Below are positions 1 through 13,537 of a DNA stretch of 48,677 nucleotides, in pieces. This DNA comes from Trichoplax sp. H2 (taxonomy: Eukaryota; Placozoa; Uniplacotomia; Trichoplacea). The DNA is taken from contig NOWV01000323.1 of NCBI GenBank assembly GCA_003344405.1, forward strand, positions 1-48,677. Reading direction: 5' to 3'. The notes beneath the pieces are model-generated. The model made no database searches, was not told the DNA's origin, and saw nothing but the letters and a program-made list of their open reading frames with translations. The position numbers and the translations under genes are program-made. Position 1 is the stretch's first letter, and each line of letters opens with the position of its first letter.

Positions 1-700
1 TGCACTCCTGCAGGTCCACTAGTACAGTATGTCAATATGACTGCTATAAGAGAAGGATAGGAAAGGCTTTTTGTAGGCCAAAATTTGCAAGAGCGACATT
101 TTGAGAGATCATTTTAAATCATTTTAACTGCACTGTCCATCTGCATCTGAGTTAACGTACTACAGTATGGTAGCAGTTACTTTAATATCAGCAGACCTGC
201 ACTCCTGCAGGTCCACTAGTACAGTATGTCAATATGACTGCTATAAGAGAAGGATAGGAAAGGCTTTCTGTAGGCCAAAATTTGCAAGAGCGACATTTTG
301 ACAGATCATTTTAAATCATTTTAATTGCACTGTCCATCTGCATCTGAGTTAATGTACTACAATACAGTACTAGTTATTATCAGAAGACCTGCACCCCTGC
401 AGGTCCACTAGTACAGTATGTCAATATGACTGCTATAAGAGAAGGATAGGAAAGGCTTTCTGTAGGCCAAAATTGCAAGAGCGACATTTTGACTGATCAT
501 TTTAACTGTCCATCTGCATCTGAGTTAACGTACTACAGTATAGTACCAGTTACTATCAGCAGACCTGCACTCCTGCAGGTACACTAGTACAGTATGTCAA
601 TATGACTACTATAAGGGAAGGATAGGAAAGGGCTATCTGTAGGCCAAAATTGCAAGAGCGACATTTTGAATGATCATTTTAGCTGCACTGTCCATTTGTA
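1..700. repeat. Tandem satellite, four ~175-197 bp units
   Basis: Four successive units begin at about 1, 198, 390 and 566, each opening with TGCACYCCTGCAGGT, then a CTAGTACAGTATGTCAATATG stretch, a purine-rich AGAGAAGGATAGGAAAGG part and a GCAAGAGCGACATTTTG part. Spacing is 197, 192 and 176 bp, and later units have lost short segments. The window begins inside the array, so more copies may lie to the left. From the second unit on, the opening carries an inverted repeat (ACCTGCA, four-base loop, TGCAGGT in units 2 and 3; one base differs in places). No reading frame is kept between units. Confidence 0.93.
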
Positions 701-1501
701 GCCGTAGATTGTATTGGTGACAAATAGACTGACCAAGAGTAGCCACCGAGTTGGTTAGCTACAGTACAGTGTACGGTTTGAGTCTTGCAATATAGTAAAA
801 TAAGGAGTAAAAAGGCTCTTTTTTCAGGGACAAGTCGTTTCTTGTCCATCTCTTTTGGTAGTCCATGTTGACAACGATTTTGCCTGTGTCAAAACTTTCC
901 TTGACTACAGATAATGTATAATCGTCATGGAATAGAACTAGACCAGATCTTGCCATTTCGATCATCTTGTACATATATATATATACAGTATATACTAGTA
1001 GTACATTATATGTCTTTTTGTCCATACCCATAATCATGGATATTCCATTTTCCTAGCAGAGCGGTGTGGAAAATGGCTCCACCATTGAACAAATGGGTCG
1101 GTTTTCTTTGTCTGTACGCTAGATGAGAAAAAGAAAAACGTACAGTGTACAGTATGGCGCGAGAGAGCGTTTTCTGCGCCTTTCAATCAACGCTTTGTTT
1201 CTTCTACTGTATAGTAGAAGAAGGAAAATCACGCAATCAATGTCAGGCCAGTACAGTACAGTATGAGTCAGCATTCAGTACATACCGTCCAGTGAGATGC
1301 GCATGCGTGCCATGTTGTCCTGTGCTGTACACTAAAGCGGTAATGGACAGACGGGACAATACTGTACTGTCCATTACACCTGGTTAACTTGATACTAAAC
1401 GCGGTAGAGTAAGCGTAGACAACGGCCATTTAGCGGCGCACCAACACCAAACGCACACCACTGCACTTTCAAACGCTCGCTATCACAGGTCACGAACAAA
1501 G
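701..1501. promoter_or_regulatory. Upstream region of PSMC5
   Basis: No gene is supported here; the open frames at 759-1037 (-) and 1145-1387 (+) have no recognisable domain. The stretch holds a short TA-rich run near 975-990, several GTACAGTGTACAGT-type motifs (1139-1155, 1252-1265, 1360-1372) and, from about 1140 to 1500, a segment visibly richer in GC and CpG than the rest of the window. It probably contains the PSMC5 promoter and 5' untranslated leader. Confidence 0.5.
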
Positions 1502-4561
<3,060 letters not shown>

Positions 4562-4718
4562 TAATACTTAATATTGCGTTACGCTAGCAGAGCATTGGTC
4601 TTTTTGTATGTGGTATTACTTGGATAATAATTGTTTAATCATGTAGCATTTCGGAGGCTATGATTAGTTTTTTTATCGATAGCTTGACCTTTGAGTAGCT
4701 ATTATAGATATTATATTT

Positions 4719-4724
4719 AATAAA
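4719..4724 (+). terminator. Polyadenylation signal of PSMC5
   Basis: AATAAA lies 158 bases after the PSMC5 stop codon and is the first canonical signal downstream of it. Confidence 0.6.
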
Positions 4725-5414
4725 ACTTCTACTTCATAAGACAAATCTCAATTGTAAAAAATGATCCTACGAGCTAGTTATGTATCACTAGTACTGTACT
4801 AGTTGCAGATCTACTGTGATATTGTCATAATTTGTAGACTTTTAATTTAATCTGTTTCGGCTATTTGACTATTGTAATAAAAAATTTGATAATGGTTATC
4901 ACAGGAAATGAGACTGCATTGTGCTTGATAATAATTTATACGAAAACTGTAATAGTAAAGGTTGTTACTGAAATGATGGCTTATTGCAAGGCAGTTATAT
5001 TATAGGTTGCAATCATCAGTAATCCCAATTGCAGATTCGAAATAGTCAAACATTTATTATTTTTTACAGAAGTGAAGGATACTTTAAGAGTTTGATTAGG
5101 TAAAAAATTAATAAGTGTATTTAGTTCATACTTAATAATAATAGAATAGTTATGCTTAACTTACTGTATGCTCAAATGCGCGAGACTTGGTTAGAAGTAA
5201 TACTTATTACAGTTTTATCTATTTTATAATGAGCAGTAACATAACCGATAACACGTAAATTAATAAGATAATAGAAATTTATGTCGCCATGTCAATATCA
5301 CATGACGGACTGTCCGCAACAACTATGTACAGTGAAGGAAATAGAATAACAAGATGCAAGTACGATGATATTCTCTTTCTTATGATATGGTTTGATGAGT
5401 TATTAAATGATATA
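4725..5414. other. Spacer between convergent PSMC5 and enkurin genes
   Basis: AT-rich sequence between two 3' ends. It should contain the 3' untranslated regions. No coding exon, repeat family or RNA gene was recognised. Confidence 0.5.
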
Positions 5415-6950
5415 TTATGCAACGTAAATCACGTTATGCTTTTCAAGAACTTCAATATCCTTTTCTAACTGTTGCATCTCTTTCTCTAAGTTTTCCTTCT
5501 TCTGTTTCTTCGGTAATGTATCTATGACAACAGAAAGGCCCTGATATTGGCGGTGAAGTTCATCCCAATTAGCTCTGAGCCCAGATAACATTTCTTCCCT
5601 ATAATAAATATAAAGTATTATTACCTTTCGTTCGTATCTCCGCAAATTAAGTACTATAAAGTGTGAAAATTAAAAACTTCACAGCAGCCGAATAGAGTGT
5701 AATTGTATCGCACAGTTTAGTTTAATCTATACCTTTCTGAATCTGAAATTTGGTGAAGCTTTCCGGCTTCTATCCGTTGTTGAATATATTCATCATATTC
5801 TTTCTGGTTGCGATCAATTTCTTCTTTACGCTTTTGAAGATAGGTAGGTGTTTTGCCGAAATCTTTCTTGTAAACATATTTAGGAACAAGACCTGAGGTT
5901 TCTAAGATATGCCTTGTTCCTTTTTCTGAATCGACATAAGCTGGTTCAACCTTCCTAGATGCTGTAACCATATTTTAACAATCATTACTTACTGTACCAA
6001 TCGGTGCTCAATACATGTATTTCATTAACTAATGAACTAATAATCTTTTCAAAGAAATCCATATTTTATAGATGATTTTAATATAGTACTAATTCTTACG
6101 TTTCATAATGTTTTCGACAGCATTAGTAGTGATAAAATTCTTCTTTGATTGCAGCCCCATCAATGGTTTTTCATTCTTCTTTGGGACTGCTGGTCGGCGT
6201 TTATCGGAATCAGGGTAATTAAATTGTTTTTCTAATAACAACATTATTAAGTACGTTAAATTGTGCTTTTCATTTTGCTTAAATTTGCTAATGAAATACA
6301 GTTTAGGAATACATACTATTAGGTAATTTAATTTCTCCAGAATGTTTCTTTAAGAAATCTTTTGGTGGAGTAGTCTTTGCTTTGAGGGGACCCTAATACA
6401 TAAATCGAAATTGATATGAAGATTAATTCAAATCTCGTCCAAAGGATTATAACCGATATTTATTTGAAGCATCTACCTATTATTTTTCTGGTCATACTCT
6501 GAACTACTAAAAAGTGATTATACGTACCATAGTTTTTGCGGGAGATTTAACTTTTTTGACATCATCTCTGACTGTACCAGAAAATTTTGAAACGTATCTA
6601 TTAACAATTAAGATAAGTATCGTTAGTCAGTTGCTTTGCCAGTAATGAACAAGTATTATTGAAACAAATAACGCTATGAGTTTGAATAGTAAAATGTGCG
6701 AATGGAGCAATATAGTGTCATATTTTGCTATTCCTTGTGTAGTTTAGTTACATATATTGGATTATCGAATAACTATATGGACAGAAATTGATTATCATTG
6801 CGAATAAAGTCGTTCTTTGCTTGCCGATGTAAACGTAGCATGCCATATAGGGTACATTAATTAAGTCGTAGAAGCAAACCTTTTCTCCTTGATAGAAATT
6901 TCCTCCACTTTGGGGATTAAATTGTAGATACTTTCACCGCAATCAACCAT
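5415..6950 (-). CDS. ENKUR: Enkurin, TRPC-channel adaptor and ciliary protein
   Basis: Adaptor linking signalling proteins (calmodulin, PI3K, TRPC channels) in sperm; also an axonemal microtubule inner protein of motile cilia. Exons on the minus strand: 6950-6880, 6597-6528, 6392-6317, 6231-6100, 5961-5733, 5598-5415; total 762 nt, 253 aa, close to the human 256 aa. Seen: N-terminal ESIYNLIP motif, KPLMGLQSKKNFITTNA block, SGLVPKYVYKKDFGKTPTYL, and the C-terminal enkurin domain (DELHRQYQGLSVVIDTLPKK, then a heptad-rich stretch ending EKHNVIYVA), the IQ-like tail that binds calmodulin in mammals. The in-frame ATG at 5971 lies inside an intron; the splice-consistent start is 6950. Complete, phases consistent, no disruption. 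A strong sign that the organism builds motile cilia. Confidence 0.95.
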
Positions 6951-8521
6951 CTTTCAATTTTATTCGACTAAAGAAGTAATAAGATCTTCCAAAAAGGCAA
7001 CTTGTATAAAGATATTTTGTCTTTTTAGTTTCAAGAACGTGCGTGTATATTAATTGACACCGTAGCGATTAAGAGCAGCAACGTCCAAAATCATATAAGT
7101 AATCCTTGTGTGAGGAACCGATTATATATCTCCTATTGACTGGTTTATACTAGTATACAGTATATATGTATATATATATATATATATTGACTGGCGTACC
7201 TGGGATGAAATCATCCCATTCAGTTCTTTTTAACTGCATAGCAACCGCATAACAACTTAGTTGCTAGGCAATGGTTAATTTACTTTTATGCTTCCCAGAG
7301 ACGCAAGCACACTCCAGTACTCTAAAGAAAAGACTACAGTAGACTAGTGTACCGCCTGTACTTGACTGCAATGTATAGTTAGTACTATGCTACAAACGGT
7401 TCGGTAAAAGGAGTGTATGTAACCTAGATACATAATCATCTTATACCGTACACTTAAAATATAGCAACTAATTACTGAAGATTCAAATGGCTCAAATATA
7501 GTTCAAAACACTTAGAAAATATGCTAACGTTGAGTAAGTACAGCTGGCTTTAGTTTACTGTACTGTATATGAAACAGCATAGTGTACTATACTATACGGT
7601 AGCGTATAAGTGATGGAGAGAGAAGTGCAGTGTTGACTTCCAGCTACTCTGTTAATGATAGATTTCAACATTACAAAATAATTTTTAGCGAACAGCATAA
7701 ATTATATATAATTACACACAATATTTAAAGTCACTTAACGAGATTTTATTCCAGTTTTAACAACAACTTTTCGACTTTTGCGCTTCGTTTAACACCATTT
7801 TAATATTACCAACAATGCGGTGTAGCCAATGTCATTTTAATTATAAATATACTTTATATTCGTAAAGGTGGGAATTACAACATGTGCCCGTATAACTTGA
7901 CTTGGTTTTCATCGAAATTCTCCGGTTAACATCAAATAATTCAAAGTCGTTATGCATAAGCAGATTCTGTCTAACTAGGACGTAAAATAAATCTTAGAAT
8001 ATGGTGTTTGTTATATGGCATGTTAGGATATAATTTTCATCAATATTGTATTTATGAAGACCTATCAATACCGTTAATCAACATACCATCAAAAGATAGG
8101 AATTGAATAAGCATCATTCGAGTTCTGTTAATGCTGGTTGCTTACGTAAATTTGTATATTTTTCTCCAGTAGTAAGCAGATTCCTTTCCTATTATTATTA
8201 AGGATTATTACAGTAACTGTAGTAATAGCAAATTAAGGTACAATACGTAGTAGGTCTTGCAGTCTATTCTAATATTGCTAATAATATTAACTGATCGATT
8301 TCCATAGCTGACTAGGTAATGTATTACGTTAAGATAAACACCCAAAATATCTATAGCATATTTACCTTTTGACTATAAGAGGATTTTCTTCCTATACTCG
8401 TATGACACAATATTGGAAAAAAATAATGCACCGCAGTTCTTCAATTTCAATATCGTCATAAATATTTACAACATAATTATAAATATAAATAATAAAAAAC
8501 AAGTCAATTCAGGTGATAATG
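6951..8521. other. Spacer upstream of enkurin and downstream of the shugoshin-like gene
   Basis: Holds the enkurin promoter side. Visible are a TA microsatellite at about 7152-7187, several TACTGTAC/CAGTACA-type motifs between 7315 and 7610, and otherwise AT-rich unique sequence. The open frame at 8413-8685 (+) is antisense to the last shugoshin exon and is not supported. Confidence 0.5.
7152..7187. repeat. TA dinucleotide microsatellite
   Basis: An interrupted (TA)n run beginning TATACAGTATATATGTATA and continuing as pure TA, about 200 bases upstream of the enkurin start codon. Confidence 0.85.
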
Positions 8522-10264
8522 CTAACTTAGTTTTGAGGACTTGTCTGACTCTGATGGATCATTCCCTGACGTATATGGATCTCCCCTTCTTAATTTCCTT
8601 TATATTGTCGTTAATAAAGCAGATATTTTGGTGCAGTATACACACACGCTCGGGGTTTGTTGGTCGAACAATACACATAACATAGAATAAGAAACTATGA
8701 CTGTTATCCAGTACAAACTACAAGTCTAAAATATTATTTGTATACCGTTTGATTGTTGGTTCCTTGTATGACTTAATTGACATAGCCGTACGTCGACGAG
8801 GACGACCAGATCCTGTATTTTTTTCAGCATGTGATTCATTGCCGTCATGCAACACTAAATTATCTAAATATAAAGTACTCGCTATTAATGTATGTATTTA
8901 AACATCCCCATAATAGCCATTTGCAGACTTACCTGTTGCTATGGGCTGTAACTGTTGCTTATCTGCTACAAAAGGAAAAACAGGATGACTCTTTTCTGCT
9001 GAGAGAGCAGCAAATGTACAATCATAGAAATAGGATGATAATACTACTACAGTATTAAATTCATTCAATTAATTCTAGGTACTTACCATCTGCCAATGTT
9101 GTACGGGTTGATTTAGAAATTGTTGTGTCGCCATTGGAAGTAATACAGGATTGAATCTCGCCTGTTATTTCGATCACTTTGCTGAGTAATTCCATGTTAA
9201 TACTAAAATTGCCGGCAATTTCTTGCAGGAATCCATGCATTTTTTCAAAGTAGGTCTATCCAATGTTAGTCGTTAGTCTTTACAGGATCAGTAACGTTAC
9301 AAAGTACTTTATTCACCTGTAAACAGTCTTCATGGTGTTCACAAGATTGAATTTTACTTTCAGCATTTGCTAAGCGAAAATTTAGATCTTGCCTTTCGCG
9401 CATTAGTTCTAAGTTGGTATCAAGGAGTTTCCTATTTTCATTTTTTGCAAATTCTGTAATAAAAAAAGGGGAGGTGGGGTGAATTATTCTTATATAAAAA
9501 CGTCAAAGTCATGATTAGCTGTAACGCGCTATGATTGTAGTCATATCAATAGGCCTCAACGTTGATCCAAACCTAATGCAACTGCTAATTCTCGATTATT
9601 CTCAAGGACAGTCTTGAGATCTTGTTGATAATTATCTAGAAAATCAGAAAGAAATTTGGTCTAGGCAAACAAGAATTTTCATAAAGTAAAATAAGAGAAA
9701 ATTATTTTCAGTCTTTGCTATAAGTGAAATTTTCGAATCATTGAAAATTGCTACAACATAGCACATGCCATTAAAGACCACCAGTTTTACGTCAAAAGTT
9801 AACTATTATAACTGCAAAAACGATGCTAATACTAACCACGCTATCGTAAGTCATTGCTCAATGTGAATAAGCATGCTATGGTTGTATCATGGTACAGTTC
9901 TAGCTGTAAAAGTGTAAATACTACTTGGTCATCGTTAATATAGTAATTGTTTGAATTACCATAGACTAAGTTCCATATTAAGCAATGACTATGATTGCCG
10001 TTCAATTTCAACATTTTAGTATCAAATTTCCAGAATTGAAAAGCCTGTCCGTAGCGAATGCTTGCTTGGTTGAGAAAGTTTAATCATGACTAAAGTTATT
10101 CCTGACTAAAAGACAACTACTTACGCATACAGTATGACATTGATTGAGCAATGACAGCGCACAGTATATAACGCACCTGAATTAGTTTGCATCTCTTGAT
10201 TGGTTTCTGGATAATTTAAAGAAGATCCTGTTGCGTTTACTTTTTTTTTATTCCTACGATCAGT
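8522..10264 (-). CDS. SGO1: Shugoshin-family centromeric cohesion protector (5' end missing)
   Basis: Shugoshins recruit PP2A to centromeres and shield cohesin from premature release. Exons read on the minus strand: 10264-10177, 9635-9573, 9453-9317, 9255-9087, 8965-8933, 8863-8746 (or from 8854), 8597-8522. They join in phase to about 227 aa ending at a stop. Seen: an N-terminal coiled coil starting NYQQDLKTVLENNRELAVAL, like the shugoshin NYQDNNKxLxxALE block that forms the PP2A-binding dimer; then a polar middle; then the C-terminal SGO basic motif (RPRRRT, SYKEPT, KLRRGDP), which in shugoshins binds phosphorylated histone H2A. The protein is short beside vertebrate SGO1 (~560 aa), with a small middle. 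The first frame-setting exon lies upstream of 10264 and was not found, so the start is unknown. The last intron has a weak acceptor, supported by the conserved motif it joins. Confidence 0.83.
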
Positions 10265-10984
10265 CTAAACAAGCAATCCAAGATAGAATTGGTTATGTAT
10301 TCGATTTTGACATAGGCGAGCTAGGCTATATGGAATCGCGTTGGCTTGGTAGGAATGTGTCAAGGTAGGGAAAGCTGCTTGATGTATATTCCATACGAAT
10401 ATCATGAGCTATTGCGTTGAGTTTCAGGGGGTTGGCTCAAACTACCACATTCTCTACATGCATTACGCCATCACAAGGTGAATCGGCAATCGTGGTAGAC
10501 ATTGCTAGCTACCTTTTGGAGAACGACTAAACTTTGCAATGGATTAAACAGGAGTCAAGCAATGGTTACTGCAAAAACAACTTTGCAACCATCGAAGATA
10601 TTCTCCCCTATTCTGCCACTGATATTTTTACATTACAAGTCATTTCTTTTCCCCACTACAGTCTACATTCTTATCACGCGCATAACATACAGCAATCAAT
10701 CAATCATAATCATACTATATCATAAGCCATAGTTTGAAATAAAATGTTTATTTTTATTCTGCGTTAGGCTGCATCCCTCTGATGCATCCACTGTCTGCTA
10801 TCCCCCCATCCATCAATCCATACCATAGAGGATTGATAAATGGATTCATAGATTCATAGTTTAGCAATCTTTGCAACTAGAGTAGACGTCCAATGACCAA
10901 ATTGAAATTGACTTTACTATTATTGGACGTATACTCCATCATTATAAATTTGTCCTTAACCTAGAGATCAAAGATTGAGCGTCC

Positions 10985-11330
10985 ATCCATCGACTACTCG
11001 AGACGACAGACGGGTATCGGGTAGTCGAGCTCAGATGGATTGCATTGAAGTGTTTTGTGACGCGCGCACGACCACGACACGCGTCGCAGATTGAGTTGCG
11101 AGGGTGTGCGCTCGTTCGTAACGCCTGGTCGCTTCATTCACTGCCTGCGATTGACCGAGAATACATTGACTCTCGTCTACAGCAGATCTCGGACGCACTG
11201 GCACTACATCGCAATGTGGAAGGCGGCCAGGCTAGGACAAGATATGTTGCAAGTTTACCATGTCGAAAAGATCAATACAAGTTGGAGAGGGGTAAAAAGA
11301 AAGTTCAGGTAATCATCCGATCTTAAGGTA
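10985..11330. promoter_or_regulatory. CpG-rich block, possible promoter or first exon
   Basis: Base composition changes sharply to GC- and CpG-rich (GACGCGCGCACGACC, CACGCGTCGCAG) inside otherwise AT-rich DNA. On the plus strand a frame from 11045 runs through to a possible donor (TTCAG/GTAATC at about 11310), giving a charged peptide with IDREYIDSRLQQISDAL and KLERGKKKVQ; the family is not recognised and no downstream partner exon was found. On the minus strand an ATG next to a donor-like GTAAAC occurs at 11261-11254, which could start the shugoshin-like gene, but this is guesswork. Confidence 0.35.
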
Positions 11331-11676
11331 TATCCGTTACGTTGAGTCTATCTAACCTTTTTCGAGGGCATTTTTTATGTACTTCCAAAGTCCTCGATGG
11401 TTTCAACTTTTCAATATCAGTCATCCAGTCGCTAAGAAAACGACTGCACTACATGACATGGGTATTTTTCCTACATCGACTGCAAATGTTACGTTGAACC
11501 ATTAAAGCGAGCATTTTGGAAAGTACCGTGGCAAAAGTCCGTACAAGGTACAGTATACAGTACACTAAACAGTTGCAGTAGATGACAACATGCCATTCTA
11601 TGCATTTCGATGTTGATACGTCTCTACGCAATCATGTTAAGACGTTAAACAGCATCGTCTTTTCGCTGTGAAAACG

Positions 11677-11728
11677 GAGTAAAACTTTGTCACTGAAAAC
11701 TTTGTCACTGAGTGACAAAGTTTTACTC
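11677..11728. repeat. Perfect 18 bp inverted repeat with nested copy
   Basis: GAGTAAAACTTTGTCACT at 11677-11694 is exactly the reverse complement of 11711-11728. The 16-base spacer holds a further AAAACTTTGTCACT copy, so the right arm can pair with either of two left arms. Confidence 0.9.
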
Positions 11729-11805
11729 AGCTTGACTCTTACACGAACCGTAGACAATAGAAATTTCTATGCTCTGATAGATAGTGAATGGGCAGCATAT
11801 CGTGT

Positions 11806-11965
11806 TACAGTACTGTACACTTTATTTTTGCACTTGTACACTAATGGACATTAATGTTCAGTACAGTGTACAGTGTACAGTGCATTTTTAGCACAGTTTA
11901 CTTGTACAGTACAGTATGTACTGTACTCATGAACTACTCATCATCGACTACTGTACAGTACTGTA
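11806..11965. repeat. Cluster of TACAGTACTGTA palindromes and GTACAGT runs
   Basis: The 12 bp perfect palindrome TACAGTACTGTA occurs at 11806-11817 and 11954-11965 (a third copy is at 12725-12736). Between them lie GTACAGTGTACAGTGTACAGT (about 11862-11882) and CTTGTACAGTACAGTATGTACTGTACTC (about 11900-11928). Confidence 0.85.
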
Positions 11966-12305
11966 GAATACGGTGTTGCTAAGAGCTTTTTTGATTGAAC
12001 TAGTAGTAAAGTAATCCATGAACTACCGCAGAACAGAAAGACAGACCTACTGTAGGCTTCTTGTAGCGCCTAGAGCATTAATATCATTCGATATTTAGTT
12101 TTAAGAAAAGGGTGCTTTGGATTACGGATTGGGCAAGAAAGAAATACAGAGTACAGTACAGTTACTGCACAGTTTTTATCATAGAATGAGGTAAGAGGAA
12201 GAGAATCATGGAAAATCTTACCTTGATATGGTAAGAAGTTACTAAGAACAAAACGACTTCGATAAGTGCCGTTACATCAGTAGGATTTTAATGATTGCAC
12301 GATAG

Positions 12306-12331
12306 TGCCTTGGTAGACATCTACCAAGGCA
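12306..12331. repeat. Perfect 11 bp hairpin with 4-base loop
   Basis: TGCCTTGGTAG, loop ACAT, CTACCAAGGCA. Arms pair perfectly; six of eleven pairs are G-C, which is notable in this AT-rich setting. There is no coding frame across it and no T-run to suggest a pol III end. Confidence 0.85.
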
Positions 12332-13537
12332 TTCATGAACAGTAGACAATGTAGCAATTAGAGTAAGAAATCATTTCAAATACAGGACTAAATCAAAAAT
12401 ATTTCTTGACAAGAATATTAACTACACGCTTATTATTGTCAAGATATTGAAGTACGTATGTCATGAGTCATGACCGGAACTAGATGATGATAAACTGTGG
12501 TTAAATGACTGATAACTAATTGTAATGGGCCTTGCGGCTAATGAATCAAATAAAGTATGAAAAGACTGTATATCAAAATGAAGTTTAATGTTGTCATCCG
12601 TAGTAATGATGAGAACGATCCATCTCGCGCAATCATCTCAAGTATCGTTAGGTTAGAAAGAGAATAAGTGAACTATGAAAAATAAAGTTTCTGATGTACT
12701 GTTATGATCACTTTATTTGTACCATACAGTACTGTAGGTTGCACAATGGACATGGATTACCATTATGGGATATCCTCGAGCTTTCCAATCGATCATATTA
12801 TTATAAATAGTGATGCGATGTATTGAATGAATTAGTAAACTCATTTTCTCCTTTTCCGATATGATTTTTATAGCATATATCTATTAATTATGCAATAACA
12901 CTAGTCCGTAGTGATCGTATTGAAAGTGGAAGACCCGGAAGTAGCTTAAATACGATAGATTGCGTATTCCTGTCAATTGACCGACATTGATTTTGCTCTA
13001 TTGAAATAAATTATCACTTTCGCCAATGACTAGTATAATTCATCTCCAGCTTTAGAAGTTTACGATGGCCAGCAAGTATTGAATATTTTATTATCATTTC
13101 TAGTTCTATGCCTAAGATACCAGAGAAGTATACTGTACTTCATTAAATAATGGCAGTTGATCGTACCATCAGATGACAGCTTTTTCTCGTCATCAGTTCT
13201 ATACAGTTGGGTATACAGTGATAACCACCTGCAGACAGGTTGGCATCAATACAATTATAATGACATCAAATATATAGGTCATCAAAATTTGTAAATAAGA
13301 TCAACAGTAGTAGGATTGGTCAGTAGACATACGTAGACGATCAATTACTATAGTTTTATTGTCTTTGAATATAATTTATTCTGTTTAACATATTGCCTAA
13401 AGGAACAGGTTACGTCAACTCCTCTTTGTTTCATTTTGAGTAAATCGTTAATAGGCGACCAACTGAATTGGTACGTATGTTAGTTGCTCCTCGAGAGTAG
13501 ATGCCTTCATTTTATCTAATAACAGTAAAAAAGTAAG

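Larger units (their letters stand above)
10265..13537. other. 3.3 kb spacer before the TRPM pair
   Basis: Should contain the missing first exon and promoter of the shugoshin-like gene and the promoter of the first TRPM gene. A GC- and CpG-rich block runs from about 10985 to 11330. Hairpins at 11677-11728 and 12306-12331 and TACAGTACTGTA palindromes are listed separately. No other exon could be supported. Confidence 0.5.

Noticed and set aside
1145-1387. 80-codon plus-strand frame upstream of PSMC5
   Set aside because: Lies in the CpG-rich promoter region full of GTACAGT motifs; no domain and no homologue recognised.
5717-5971. ATG at 5971 as an enkurin start
   Set aside because: The ATG lies in intron sequence just before the acceptor; upstream exons match the conserved enkurin N-terminus and join in phase.
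7152-7187. TA run as a TATA box or origin
   Set aside because: A simple microsatellite; nothing else around it supports a specific regulatory role.
8413-9058. Plus-strand frames of 90 and 75 codons
   Set aside because: They overlap shugoshin-like exons on the opposite strand and have no features of their own.
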